Numbered from the stretch's first letter, positions 1 to 7,039 are shown. The stretch: DNA of 8,715 nt from Candidatus Hydrogenedentota bacterium (GCA_903922535.1 CAIXUF010001417.1:1-8715), one strand, 5' to 3'. Notes: generated from the letters alone by a model not told the origin. Translations and numbers: made by a program.

Positions 1-31
1 ACGGCCCCAAAACGGCACCCCGGCGGCAGCG

Positions 32-60
32 TTGACGCCCCACGCGGAACCTGCTACAGT
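32..60 (+). promoter_or_regulatory. Candidate sigma70-type promoter
   Basis: A -35 box TTGACG (32-37) matches 5 of 6 consensus bases. It is separated by exactly 17 bases from a -10 box TACAGT (55-60), which matches 4 of 6. Transcription would start near 66-68 and read toward the short frame at 105-359. The match stands out in such GC-rich DNA, but it rests on consensus similarity alone. Confidence 0.45.
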
Positions 61-68
61 GAAGGCAA

Positions 69-86
69 GGCGGGCGCAGGCCCGCC
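69..86 (+). other. GC-rich hairpin at the predicted 5' end of a transcript
   Basis: GGCGGGC (69-75) and GCCCGCC (80-86) are perfectly complementary over 7 bp with a 4-base loop, GCAG. No T-tract follows, so it is not a classical intrinsic terminator in the plus direction. It lies directly behind the candidate promoter at 32-60, so it could be a 5'-stabilising stem-loop or the terminator hairpin of a gene upstream of the window. Confidence 0.35.
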
Positions 87-104
87 CCTTAGCACCATCT
101 TAAA

Positions 105-359
105 TTGCCCCGGTACCTGTCGAAGGATGGGGGGAAGCTCAAACTGAAGGCCGCCGCGGCGGAGATAAGGACGCTTCAGGGCATTCTGCCCATCTGCATG
201 CACTGCCACAAAATACGCGACGACCAGCAGTCCTGGCAGCAATTGGAGCGCTATCTGAAGGAGCGCTCCCACGTGGAATTCAGTCATGGCCTGTGCCCGG
301 AATGCATGCAGAAACACTATCCAGATATCGCGGGAGAAGATTTGGCAGCGGGCAGTTGA
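105..359 (+). pseudogene. Orphan C-terminal module of a response-regulator/PAS signalling protein (probable remnant)
   Basis: The 84-residue frame matches, from memory, the conserved tail found at the C-terminus of many bacterial response regulators and PAS-domain sensors. It has a short helical lead-in (AEIRTLQGILPIC), a first cysteine pair CMHC, then KIRDD, a W-x(n)-Y stretch, EFSHGLCPEC with the second pair CPEC, and a KHYP end. The two CxxC pairs suggest a structural metal site. No receiver, PAS or kinase domain precedes it: the frame is closed by TAG at 90-92, only five codons upstream of the first possible start, a TTG at 105 without a Shine-Dalgarno site. The only in-frame ATG falls inside the CMHC motif. 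The most likely reading is the end of a gene whose front was lost by deletion or rearrangement. A promoter-like element at 32-60 leaves open a small expressed standalone protein. The family resemblance is fairly sure; the pseudogene status is inferred. Confidence 0.6.
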
Positions 360-405
360 CAGTTGGCGGTGGGCCGGGTTATGGGACTTGAGGGACAGAT
401 GGAAC

Positions 406-434
406 CCGTGCAGGGGGAGAAGAAGCCTGCACGG
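406..434. terminator. Candidate hairpin terminator between convergent genes
   Basis: CCGTGCAGG (406-414) and CCTGCACGG (426-434) form a perfect 9-bp inverted repeat with an 11-base purine-rich loop (plus strand). It lies between the plus-strand remnant ending at 359 and the minus-strand radical SAM gene ending at 464, as expected for a 3'-end structure. No T-tract follows on either strand, so it may act as an RNA 3'-end stabiliser or pause site rather than a strict intrinsic terminator. Confidence 0.45.
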
Positions 435-494
435 AGGCCGGCGGGCGGGGCGCAGCCTTGTGGTCAGAGCATCAGGCCTTGTTCCTCCGTGCAG
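427..494. repeat. 11-bp inverted repeat spanning the radical SAM stop codon
   Basis: CTGCACGGAGG (427-437) is the exact reverse complement of CCTCCGTGCAG (484-494). The right arm lies in the last codons of the radical SAM gene, the left arm in its 3' untranslated region. The left arm also takes part in the 406-434 hairpin, so the two structures exclude each other in the minus-strand RNA. Confidence 0.4.
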
Positions 495-1348
495 ATGCAG
501 GTCACGGTTTCGCGGGCGCGGGGAAGCAGGGTGTCCAACTGACCCAGCAGGGTGGGTTTGTCGACGGGCAGGCGGCCTCCCAGGGCGATAAGGTTGGAGA
601 CGTGGTTCATGCGGAAGAGCGTGCCGCGCAGGTCGAGACCGTCAAGCATGGCGCGCGCCTCGTGGAGGATGGCGCGGTCGGTCAGCGCTTCGAAGGTGCC
701 CTGCCGGGTCCAGGTCATGAGGGGGGTGTGGGGCACGATCATGGCGGTGAGGAAGGACAGGTATTTGGGCTGCATGGCGTTCACGACGGCGATGGTGCCC
801 CGGATGTGGTCCGCGGACAGGGCGCTTCCGCCGGCACCGAGCAGGACAATGGCGGAGAGGTCAATGCCGGCGTCGCGCGCGACGCGGGCCATTTCCATCA
901 TGTCTTCAGGGGATGCGCCCTTGCGGATGAGTTCGAGCACGGCCGCGCTGCCGCTTTCCAGGCCGAGATAGGCGAGGGAAAAGCGCAGAGCGCGGAGGCG
1001 GCGCAAGTCTTCGGGGGAGCAGCGCAGCAGGTCTCTCGCGTTGGTGTAGGCGGCGATGCGGTCAAGCTTGGGAAAGCGTGCGTTGATGTGTTCGCAAAGT
1101 GCCGCGAAGGTTTCGACGCCGGTGCTCAACGCGTCGCCGTCGCAGATGAACACGCGGCGGGCGCTGGGATGGAGGCGCGCGGCGGTGTCCACGTCCTCCC
1201 AGACTTCGTCCAGCGGGCGCACATGGTAACGCTTCTCAACGTACATGGCGCAGAAGGCGCAGCGGTTGTGGCTGCATCCGACGGCAAGCTGGATGAGAAT
1301 GCTGTCCGCCTCGCTGGGGGGGCGGTATATGCGGCCTTCGAATCCCAT
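464..1348 (-). CDS. Radical SAM protein (CX4CX2C type), substrate unknown
   Basis: This 294-residue protein has the core of a radical S-adenosylmethionine enzyme, which uses a [4Fe-4S] cluster to cleave SAM reductively. From the chosen start, the cluster cysteines are C25, C30 and C33 in GCSHNRCAFCAMY, followed by an aromatic residue as in other family members. DGDAL (70-74) sits where the SAM-binding GGE-type motif is expected, and GLESGS (129-134) matches a conserved later strand. The cysteine spacing is CX4CX2C rather than the usual CX3CX2C; I recall this GCSHN-x-C signature from a family of uncharacterised cytosolic radical SAM proteins of about 290 residues, which fits this length. The ATG at 1348 is chosen because AGGAG (1356-1360, minus strand) lies 7 bases before it and because GFEGRIYRPPSE reads as a natural N-terminus. 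An upstream ATG at 1411 would add 21 unlikely residues. No partner gene reveals the substrate. The gene is divergent from the Snf2 operon. Confidence 0.88.
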   Translation of the reverse strand: MGFEGRIYRPPSEADSILIQLAVGCSHNRCAFCAMYVEKRYHVRPLDEVWEDVDTAARLHPSARRVFICDGDALSTGVETFAALCEHINARFPKLDRIAAYTNARDLLRCSPEDLRRLRALRFSLAYLGLESGSAAVLELIRKGASPEDMMEMARVARDAGIDLSAIVLLGAGGSALSADHIRGTIAVVNAMQPKYLSFLTAMIVPHTPLMTWTRQGTFEALTDRAILHEARAMLDGLDLRGTLFRMNHVSNLIALGGRLPVDKPTLLGQLDTLLPRARETVTCICTEEQGLML

Positions 1349-1355
1349 GGCGGCG

Positions 1356-1360
1356 CTCCT
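1356..1360 (-). promoter_or_regulatory. Ribosome binding site of the radical SAM gene
   Basis: AGGAG on the minus strand is followed by 7 bases and then ATG at 1348-1346. It decides the start in favour of the inner ATG over the one at 1411. Confidence 0.7.
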
Positions 1361-1468
1361 GCCCTTGAGGATAGGCGGTTTCGCAGTTCCAGCGCAAGGC
1401 AGCGCACGCAAGCCGGGCGAAGCGGTTCAAAGCGGGACCAGGCGGCTGGTTCTCTTCCGGGCCGCGCG

Positions 1469-1498
1469 TTGTCCCGGGCAACTCGTCTGGAGTACCCT
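1469..1498 (+). promoter_or_regulatory. Weak candidate promoter for the Snf2-SWIM operon
   Basis: The 211-base divergent gap 1349-1559 must hold promoters for both directions. The best plus-strand candidate is TTGTCC (1469-1474), an 18-base spacer and TACCCT (1493-1498), about 60 bases before the Snf2 start. The -10 box matches only 3 of 6 consensus bases. A near-palindrome, GTTGTCCCGGGCAAC (1468-1482), overlaps the -35 box and could bind a regulator. I see no other distinct element in the gap. Confidence 0.2.
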
Positions 1499-1545
1499 TT
1501 CCCGAACGGTCGCGGCGGGACATGCCCATGCCCCGTCCCATTTCC

Positions 1546-1550
1546 AGAGG
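1546..1550 (+). promoter_or_regulatory. Ribosome binding site in front of the Snf2 TTG start
   Basis: AGAGG (1546-1550) is separated by 9 bases from TTG at 1560. No in-frame ATG or GTG has a comparable site nearby, which supports TTG as the start. Confidence 0.5.
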
Positions 1551-1559
1551 ACACAGCAG

Positions 1560-4229
1560 TTGATTGAGACACGACTTACCCCCGCGGGAAGGCTCCGGTG
1601 GGAGACTTCGGGCGACACGCCCGAAGAACCGCGTCTGGCGCGGTTTCAGAAGAGCTTTGACGCCGACTGGCGTGAGGGGCTGTTTCTGCTGGCGGCGGAC
1701 AAGACGGACACCGGCGCCTCGCCGGCGCTGCGTTATTGGCAGGGCATTGCGGAATCGCTCCTGACGCGGCTGTGCCATCTGCCGGAAGGCATGACGCTCG
1801 CCGAAGTGGAGCCCCTGTCGGAGGCGGAGCGCGCGCAGTGGGTTCTGACCGCGCCGCCCATGCCGGGCGGCGAGTATCTCTCCGCAGACCTGCTCGTCAT
1901 TCTGTGGAACTCCCTGCTGGACTGGTGCGCCGGGGCGGTTGACTCCGGGGACGGCTTGCAGGCGTTCCTGGCGGAGCGCGCGCCGAAATGGCGCCAGGTG
2001 GGCCGGGTCTGTTTCAACCTTGCGGAGAACAAGGCGGACCCTGACCGCCCCTTCGCATTCATGGCAACCTATGTGTCGGGTCTGGGCGCGGCGGGACGGG
2101 CGCGCCACCTGCCGCTGGGCAAGGCCCTGGAACAGTATGCCGGCGCGAAGAACCGACCCGCGCTTATCAATCTTCTCGCGCCGGTGCAGGCCGCATCGGA
2201 ACGGTGCGGCTGGGTCAGGGCGCTTGTGGACAGCGGAGCCGTTTACCAGCCGACGGCCTGGACGCCCGACCGCGCCTACCGGCTGCTGCTCAGCATTCCC
2301 GAACTTGAGGAGAGCGGCCTGACGGTGCGGGTGCCCGACTGGTGGCGGCGGCGGCCGCGGCCGCAGGTGTCGGTCACGGTCGGCGACAGAAAGCCGTCCA
2401 TGCTGGGCATCAACGCCGTGCTGGATTTTGACGTGGCCGTGGCGCTGGGTGACGCCCGGCTCTCACAGGAGGACATCGAAGCCCTGATGGCCGGCGGCGA
2501 CGGACTGGTGCTGTTCAAGGGGCAGTGGATCGAGGTGGACCGCGAGAAGCTGCGCGAAGCCATCGCGCATTGGGAATCGTTGCGGCAGGAGGCCGGGAAC
2601 GGGGGCATATCATTTATTGAGGGCATGCGTCTGCTGGCTGGGGCGTCGCCGGATCTCGCGCAGAAACAACAAGCGGAAACTGAGCGCGTGTGGGTGCATG
2701 TCGAGGCTGGCGAGGCGCTGCGCGGGATACTGGCGGGATTGCGTGACCCGGCACGGTTGGGGACGCTGCCGGACACCGGCCTGAACGCGACGCTGCGGCC
2801 CTATCAGGAGGATGGGACGGCATGGCTGCGTTTCCTGACGGAACTGGGCCTGGGCGCCTGCCTGGCCGACGACATGGGCCTGGGCAAAACGATCCAAGTG
2901 CTCGCACTGCTGCTCCAACTGCGAAAGACGGGGACCGGGCCGTCACTCCTGGTCGTGCCGGCATCGCTCCTCGGCAACTGGCGGGCGGAAGCGAAGCGCT
3001 TTGCGCCCCTGCTGCGGCTGGCGTTTCTGCACCCGTCCGAGACCGACACGGCGACCCTGGAGCGCATAGAAAAATCTCCTGCAAAGGCGCTCGCTTCGAT
3101 GGACCTTGCCGTAACCACCTATTCCATGCTTGCCCGGCAGGAATGGCTTTTCCAGATGCGCTGGCGGCTGGTGATCATCGACGAGGCGCAGGCCATAAAG
3201 AACCCCGGCACGCGCCAGACGCGCGCGGTGAAGAGGCTGCCCGCACAGGCACGCGTGGCGCTGACCGGCACCCCCGTGGAAAACCGGCTGGGTGACCTGT
3301 GGTCCATTTTCGATTTCCTCAATCCGGGCCTGCTTGGCTCCGCAAAAGTGTTCAAATCCTTCGTGGACGGCCTGCAGGCGCGGCCGACCGACCAGTACGC
3401 GCCCTTGCGCCGCCTGGTTGCGCCGTACATCCTGCGCCGCCTGAAGACCGACCGCACGATCATTGACGACCTGCCGGAAAAGGTCGAAACCACGCGCTTC
3501 TGCAATCTGACCAAGGCGCAAATCCGGCTTTACGAACAGGTCGTCGGCGCGATGAAGTCCGCATTGGAGGATGCGGACGGCATGAAGCGGCGCGCCCTGG
3601 TGCTGCAAACGCTGATGCGGTTGAAGCAGGTGTGCAACCACCCCAGCCAGCTCTCGGGGGACGGCGCGTATGCGGCGGCGGACAGCGGCAAGTTCCTGCG
3701 CCTTGCGGAAATCTGCGAGGAACTGGCCGAACGCCAGGAACGGGTGCTGGTGTTCACGCAGTTCCGCGAGATCATCGATCCGCTGGCCGCACATCTGGCC
3801 TCGGTTTTCGGACGGGGCGGGCTGGCGCTGCACGGCGACACGGGCATTCCAAAACGCAAGGGGCTGGTTGATCAGTTCCAGCGCGAGGACGGCCCGCCGT
3901 TCATGATCCTGTCGCTGAAGGCCGGCGGCACCGGGCTCAATCTCACGGCGGCATCGCACGTCATTCATTTCGACCGGTGGTGGAACCCGGCGGTCGAGGA
4001 TCAGGCCACCGACCGCGCCTTCCGCATCGGCCAGCGCAAGAACGTGCTCGTCCACAAGTTCGTCACCAGCGGCTCGGTCGAGGAGAAGATTGACCTGATG
4101 ATAACGGAGAAAAGACAATTGGCAACTGAACTGCTCAGCGGCGGCGGAGGCGAAGTGGACCTCACCGCCCTTAGCGACAGCGAACTGATGGACCTGGTCC
4201 GGCTGGACATCCGCCGGGCCGCCCTGTAA
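1560..4229 (+). CDS. Swi2/Snf2-family DNA-dependent ATPase (bacterial HepA/RapA-like helicase superfamily 2)
   Basis: This 889-residue protein is an ATP-driven double-stranded DNA translocase of helicase superfamily 2. The first ~340 residues form an accessory region; the part around 240-345 (ELEESGLTVRVPDWW, LLG-type DFDVAVALG, LSQEDIEALM, GQWIEVD) resembles the SNF2-associated DUF3670 domain. The ATPase core follows: motif I DDMGLGKT (437-444), motif II DEAQ (541-544), motif III LTGTP (568-572). The second RecA-like lobe has motif IV VLVFTQF (729-735), motif V AGGTGLNL (788-795) and motif VI DRAFRIGQ (818-825). All catalytic motifs are intact. The reading frame is open back to 1245, but that part is antisense to the radical SAM gene. 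TTG at 1560, behind AGAGG, is chosen because IETRLTPAGRL reads as a typical N-terminus. The SWIM gene starts 16 bases after the stop, so the two are almost certainly co-transcribed. The biological role (chromatin-like remodelling, RNA polymerase recycling, repair or defence) cannot be read from sequence. Confidence 0.93.
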   Translation: MIETRLTPAGRLRWETSGDTPEEPRLARFQKSFDADWREGLFLLAADKTDTGASPALRYWQGIAESLLTRLCHLPEGMTLAEVEPLSEAERAQWVLTAPPMPGGEYLSADLLVILWNSLLDWCAGAVDSGDGLQAFLAERAPKWRQVGRVCFNLAENKADPDRPFAFMATYVSGLGAAGRARHLPLGKALEQYAGAKNRPALINLLAPVQAASERCGWVRALVDSGAVYQPTAWTPDRAYRLLLSIPELEESGLTVRVPDWWRRRPRPQVSVTVGDRKPSMLGINAVLDFDVAVALGDARLSQEDIEALMAGGDGLVLFKGQWIEVDREKLREAIAHWESLRQEAGNGGISFIEGMRLLAGASPDLAQKQQAETERVWVHVEAGEALRGILAGLRDPARLGTLPDTGLNATLRPYQEDGTAWLRFLTELGLGACLADDMGLGKTIQVLALLLQLRKTGTGPSLLVVPASLLGNWRAEAKRFAPLLRLAFLHPSETDTATLERIEKSPAKALASMDLAVTTYSMLARQEWLFQMRWRLVIIDEAQAIKNPGTRQTRAVKRLPAQARVALTGTPVENRLGDLWSIFDFLNPGLLGSAKVFKSFVDGLQARPTDQYAPLRRLVAPYILRRLKTDRTIIDDLPEKVETTRFCNLTKAQIRLYEQVVGAMKSALEDADGMKRRALVLQTLMRLKQVCNHPSQLSGDGAYAAADSGKFLRLAEICEELAERQERVLVFTQFREIIDPLAAHLASVFGRGGLALHGDTGIPKRKGLVDQFQREDGPPFMILSLKAGGTGLNLTAASHVIHFDRWWNPAVEDQATDRAFRIGQRKNVLVHKFVTSGSVEEKIDLMITEKRQLATELLSGGGGEVDLTALSDSELMDLVRLDIRRAAL

Positions 4230-4230
4230 C

Positions 4231-4237
4231 GAAGGAG
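4231..4237 (+). promoter_or_regulatory. Strong ribosome binding site of the SWIM gene
   Basis: GAAGGAG lies 8 bases before ATG at 4246 and begins one base after the Snf2 stop codon. This fits efficient translation of the second gene of an operon. Confidence 0.75.
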
Positions 4238-4245
4238 TTGAAACC

Positions 4246-5298
4246 ATGTCATTCTATTCATGGCGGCCTTATGTGTCCGTGGCCCAACGGCGCGCCAAGG
4301 CGCGCAAAGAGATGGCCAAGCTGGCAAAGAAGGGGAAGGACATTCAGCCCGTCGAACTGGACGGGAGCAAGATCGCCAAGAGTTTCTGGGGCAAGGGGTG
4401 GTGCGACCACCTCGAATCCTTTTCCGATTATGACAACCGCCTGCCGCGCGGGCGCACCTATGTCCGAAACGGATCGGTCTGCCATCTCGAAATCCAGACC
4501 GGACGCGTTGAGGCGCTCGTGAGCGGTTCGGAACTGTACAAGGTCGTCATCGAGATTAAGCCCCTTGTGCGCAAGACATGGGAAACCATCAAGACGAAGT
4601 GCCGGGGGCAGATCGGCTCGGTGCTGGAACTACTGCAGGGCAAATTATCGGATCATGTGATGGGCGTCGTAAGCGACCGCAAGGACGGCTTGTTTCCGCA
4701 GAAAGGTGAAATCAAGCTGAAGTGCTCCTGCCCCGACGGGGCCGTGATGTGCAAGCATGTGGCCGCCGTGCTCTACGGTGTGGGCAGCCGGCTGGACCAC
4801 CAGCCCGACCTGCTGTTCGTGCTGCGTGACGTCGATGCGACCCAGTTGATCTCGGCCGACATGGCGCTGCCGACCGGCGTCGCGCCCGGCGCGGACGCCC
4901 TCGCGGAAAGCGGACTGTCCGACATCTTTGGCATTGACATTGATCCGGGCGACGCGCCGTCCCTCCCCACAACCAGGAAACCGCGCAAAGCGGCCGCGGC
5001 AAAGCAGAGAGGCGAGAACGCCACGTTGTCCAAGACGCCAACCCCAAAGGCAAAGAAGACAAAGAAAGCGGCCGCGCCAAAGAAGACCAAACCGCCCTTC
5101 GATCCCAAGGCACCAACGGGCGAGGGCGTTGCCCGTCTGCGCAGGCTTGCCGGACTATCCCTGGCGGAGTTCGCCGCCGTTCTTGGCGTGACTGCGCAGA
5201 GTGTGCAGCGCTGGGAAGACACAAAGGGGGCGCTGCGCCTGTATGCCCGTCCTTTGGCGGCGCTCACCCGTTTGCAGGAGGAGCGCGTCGGGGAATAG
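4246..5298 (+). CDS. SWIM zinc-finger protein with H1-like linker and C-terminal Cro/C1-type HTH
   Basis: The 350-residue protein has three parts. The N-terminal ~150 residues are typical of bacterial SWIM proteins beside Snf2 ATPases: FWGKGWC (47-53), RLPRGRTYVRNG (65-76) and a strand run with V-x-GS ending at 95. The SWIM zinc site is C160-x-C162-P-x5-C169-K-H171, with all four ligands present. SWIM domains bind DNA or proteins and were named after SWI2/SNF2 and MuDR proteins. Residues 243-292 form a low-complexity basic linker with 13 Lys and 10 Ala plus many Pro, similar in composition to histone H1 tails. Residues ~292-345 (VARLRRLAGLSLAEFAAVLGVTAQSVQRWE) look like a Cro/C1 (Xre)-type helix-turn-helix. 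The protein is probably the DNA-binding partner of the Snf2 ATPase encoded 16 bases upstream. Three potential DNA contacts in one chain make a nucleoid-targeting role plausible, but this is inferred. Confidence 0.88.
   Translation: MSFYSWRPYVSVAQRRAKARKEMAKLAKKGKDIQPVELDGSKIAKSFWGKGWCDHLESFSDYDNRLPRGRTYVRNGSVCHLEIQTGRVEALVSGSELYKVVIEIKPLVRKTWETIKTKCRGQIGSVLELLQGKLSDHVMGVVSDRKDGLFPQKGEIKLKCSCPDGAVMCKHVAAVLYGVGSRLDHQPDLLFVLRDVDATQLISADMALPTGVAPGADALAESGLSDIFGIDIDPGDAPSLPTTRKPRKAAAAKQRGENATLSKTPTPKAKKTKKAAAPKKTKPPFDPKAPTGEGVARLRRLAGLSLAEFAAVLGVTAQSVQRWEDTKGALRLYARPLAALTRLQEERVGE
4987..5082 (+). repeat. Near-identical 18-bp direct repeat in the Lys/Ala-rich linker
   Basis: The 18 bases at 4987-5004 recur at 5065-5082 with one mismatch (both begin AAAGCGGCCGCG). 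They encode KAAAAK and KAAAPK. Such repeats are expected where Lys/Ala linkers expand or contract by slippage or unequal recombination. Confidence 0.6.
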
Positions 5299-5331
5299 GC
5301 GCCTTCACACAGGTTGCGGCCACCGGGGGGC

Positions 5332-5356
5332 GGATCAGCCCCTGGGAGGATGATCC
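5332..5356 (+). promoter_or_regulatory. Short hairpin presenting the GH28 Shine-Dalgarno in its loop
   Basis: GGATCA (5332-5337) and TGATCC (5351-5356) are perfectly complementary and end at the ATG of the GH28-like gene. The 13-base loop contains the ribosome site GGGAGG (5344-5349), 7 bases before the start. The Shine-Dalgarno site is clear; a regulatory role for the weak 6-bp stem is speculative. Confidence 0.4.
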
Positions 5357-6985
5357 ATGCACTGGACGGAATGCGGCAGTAAGGCGGGCGCTTTGGGACT
5401 GGTGATTTTGTTGGCGGGCATGACCTGCCCGCCTGCCACGGCCGTCTCGTCGGGCGGCGTCTTTGACGTGACGCAGTATGGCGCGGCGGGCGATGGTGTC
5501 AAGGTCAACACGGCGGCCATTCAGGCCGCCGTGGACGCCTGCGCGGACGGCGGCGGGGGCGTGGTGTCGTTTCCTCCGGGCAAGTATCTTAGCGGCACCA
5601 TCTATCTGAAAAGCGGCGTGCATTTGCGCGTGGAGCAGGGGGCCACGCTGCTGGGCAGCACGAATCTGGCCGACTATCCGGTGAATTATTGCAAGTACCC
5701 GTCGCGCAGCGATGAATACACCGTGCGGGCGCTTATCTGGGGCGAGGGGCTGGAAGATGTGGGCATCACCGGAACAGGCACGCTGGACGGTCAGGGTGCG
5801 GCGTTCCGCGACAGGAAATCGGAGCCCGGGGAAACGGAAGAAGTCAGACGGCCCATGGTGCAGGAAGGACGTTACCCGATCCGCGAGCGTTATCTCGACC
5901 GGCCCTACCTGATCCGCCTGATCAGTTGCCAAAGGGTGCTGGTGGAGCATGTCTCGATGCGCAATTCGGCGATGTGGATGCAGCATTATCTGGACTGCGA
6001 TTTCCTGACGCTGCGCGGCATCAACGTGTTCAACCACGCCAGCCAGAACAACGACATGATGGACATTGACGGCTGCCGCAACGTGGTGATCTCGGACTGC
6101 GTGGGCGATTCGGACGACGACGCGCTGACGCTGAAAAGCACGGGCGCGAAGGCGACGGAACATGTCGTCGTCACCAACTGCATTCTGCGATCGCACTGCA
6201 ACGCCATCAAGATGGGCACCGAGTCGGCGGGCGGGTTCAAGGACATTGCCATCAGCAACTGCGTGATTCAGCGCTCCGCCGCCGCCGCCGCGAAGGATCA
6301 CGCGGGACGCATCGAGGGCCTGGCCGGGGTTGCGCTGGAACTGGTCGACGGGGGCACGCTGGAACGGGTGTCGATATCCAACTTGGTCATCGAAGGCACC
6401 ACGGCGCCCCTGTTCATGCGCCTGGGCAACCGCGGCAAGGCGCCCAAACCAAACGATCCCGCACCGGCCGTCGGCACCTTCCGCGACGTGTCCATCAGCA
6501 ACGTCGTGGCCACCGGCGCAAGCGGGACGGGATGCGTCATCGCGGGCATTCCGGGCCACTGCCTGGAGGGGGTGACGCTGTCCAACATCCGCATTCGCTT
6601 TGCGGGCGGAGGGAGCGCCCGGGACCTTGCGGAGATTCCGGAAGTGGAAGAGGATTATCCCGAGAGCAGGATGTTCGGAACGCTGCCCGCCTACGGCTTC
6701 TATTTTCGGCACGTGCGGGGCCTGCGCGTGCAGGGGCTGGAACTGAGCTATGACACGCCGGACCAACGCCCGGCGATTGTCTGCGACGATGTGAGCAGGC
6801 TGCGGTTGCAAGACCTGCAGGCGCAGGCCGAACCCGGCGCGCCGACGCAGGTGCTGTTGAAACACACGAAGGACGCGCTCATTACGGGATGCTCCGCGGC
6901 GGTAGTGGAGTCGTTCGTCACCGAGACGGGGAACTGCGAGGATATACGGTTGATGAACAATGACCTGGACCGCATGAGGGATTAA
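5357..6985 (+). CDS. Secreted GH28-like (polygalacturonase/rhamnogalacturonase family) pectin-lyase-fold hydrolase
   Basis: This 542-residue protein is a right-handed beta-helix enzyme of the GH28 type, which hydrolyses galacturonan or rhamnogalacturonan backbones. Residues 1-29 form a signal peptide: hydrophobic core ALGLVILLAGM (12-22) and a likely cleavage after ATA (27-29). The FDVTQYGAAGDGVKVNTAAIQAA stretch that follows is the classical N-terminus of the pectin-lyase-like fold, and GGGVVSFPPGKYLSGTIYLKSGV continues it. Catalytic-region motifs are NND-x5-G (231-239, corresponding to NTD), DSDDDALTLKS (251-261, holding the paired acid residues) and SHCNAIKMGTES (279-290, in the place of GHG). 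LRLGNRGK-type sequence at ~355-361 follows. The substitutions relative to plant and fungal polygalacturonases resemble the broad GH28 families of Planctomycetota and Bacteroidota, so the exact substrate is open. The start is fixed by GGGAGG, 7 bases upstream. It lies 58 bases after the SWIM gene, without an obvious terminator between them, yet has no evident functional tie to it. Confidence 0.88.
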   Translation: MHWTECGSKAGALGLVILLAGMTCPPATAVSSGGVFDVTQYGAAGDGVKVNTAAIQAAVDACADGGGGVVSFPPGKYLSGTIYLKSGVHLRVEQGATLLGSTNLADYPVNYCKYPSRSDEYTVRALIWGEGLEDVGITGTGTLDGQGAAFRDRKSEPGETEEVRRPMVQEGRYPIRERYLDRPYLIRLISCQRVLVEHVSMRNSAMWMQHYLDCDFLTLRGINVFNHASQNNDMMDIDGCRNVVISDCVGDSDDDALTLKSTGAKATEHVVVTNCILRSHCNAIKMGTESAGGFKDIAISNCVIQRSAAAAAKDHAGRIEGLAGVALELVDGGTLERVSISNLVIEGTTAPLFMRLGNRGKAPKPNDPAPAVGTFRDVSISNVVATGASGTGCVIAGIPGHCLEGVTLSNIRIRFAGGGSARDLAEIPEVEEDYPESRMFGTLPAYGFYFRHVRGLRVQGLELSYDTPDQRPAIVCDDVSRLRLQDLQAQAEPGAPTQVLLKHTKDALITGCSAAVVESFVTETGNCEDIRLMNNDLDRMRD

Positions 6986-7039
6986 CGCACAATACTGGCA
7001 GTAAATGCAGTTCTTGGTTTCCCATGTCAGGACCCGCCT

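Noticed and set aside
1..104. Open plus-strand frames running in from the left edge
   Set aside because: Neither frame 1 (open to 147) nor frame 2 (stop at 101-103) resembles a known protein, and a promoter-like element lies within; treated as intergenic.
1349..1411. Longer radical SAM start at 1411
   Set aside because: The 21 extra residues are not family-like, and the inner ATG at 1348 has AGGAG at ideal spacing.
1245..1559. N-terminal extension of the Snf2 frame to an ATG at 1245
   Set aside because: The added 105 residues overlap the radical SAM gene on the other strand and the divergent promoter region, and the sequence is not protein-like; TTG at 1560 has a ribosome site.
458..1567. 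Plus-strand open frame of 369 codons antisense to the radical SAM gene
   Set aside because: It is the high-GC mirror of a real gene, lacks recognisable motifs, is rich in Gly/Ala/His/Val, and has no ribosome site.
2943..4247. Minus-strand open frame of 434 codons opposite the Snf2 gene
   Set aside because: It overlaps all the conserved ATPase motifs of the real gene and shows no motif of its own.
5357..5428. Possible lipoprotein signal (Cys at residue 24 of the GH28-like protein)
   Set aside because: The residues before the cysteine (GMT) do not fit a lipobox; an ATA cleavage site at 27-29 fits signal peptidase I better.
5264..6865. Minus-strand open frame of 533 codons opposite the GH28-like gene
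   Set aside because: The plus-strand protein has a signal peptide, a clear fold and a ribosome site; the antisense frame has an Arg/His/Ala/Val-rich composition typical of a shadow frame.
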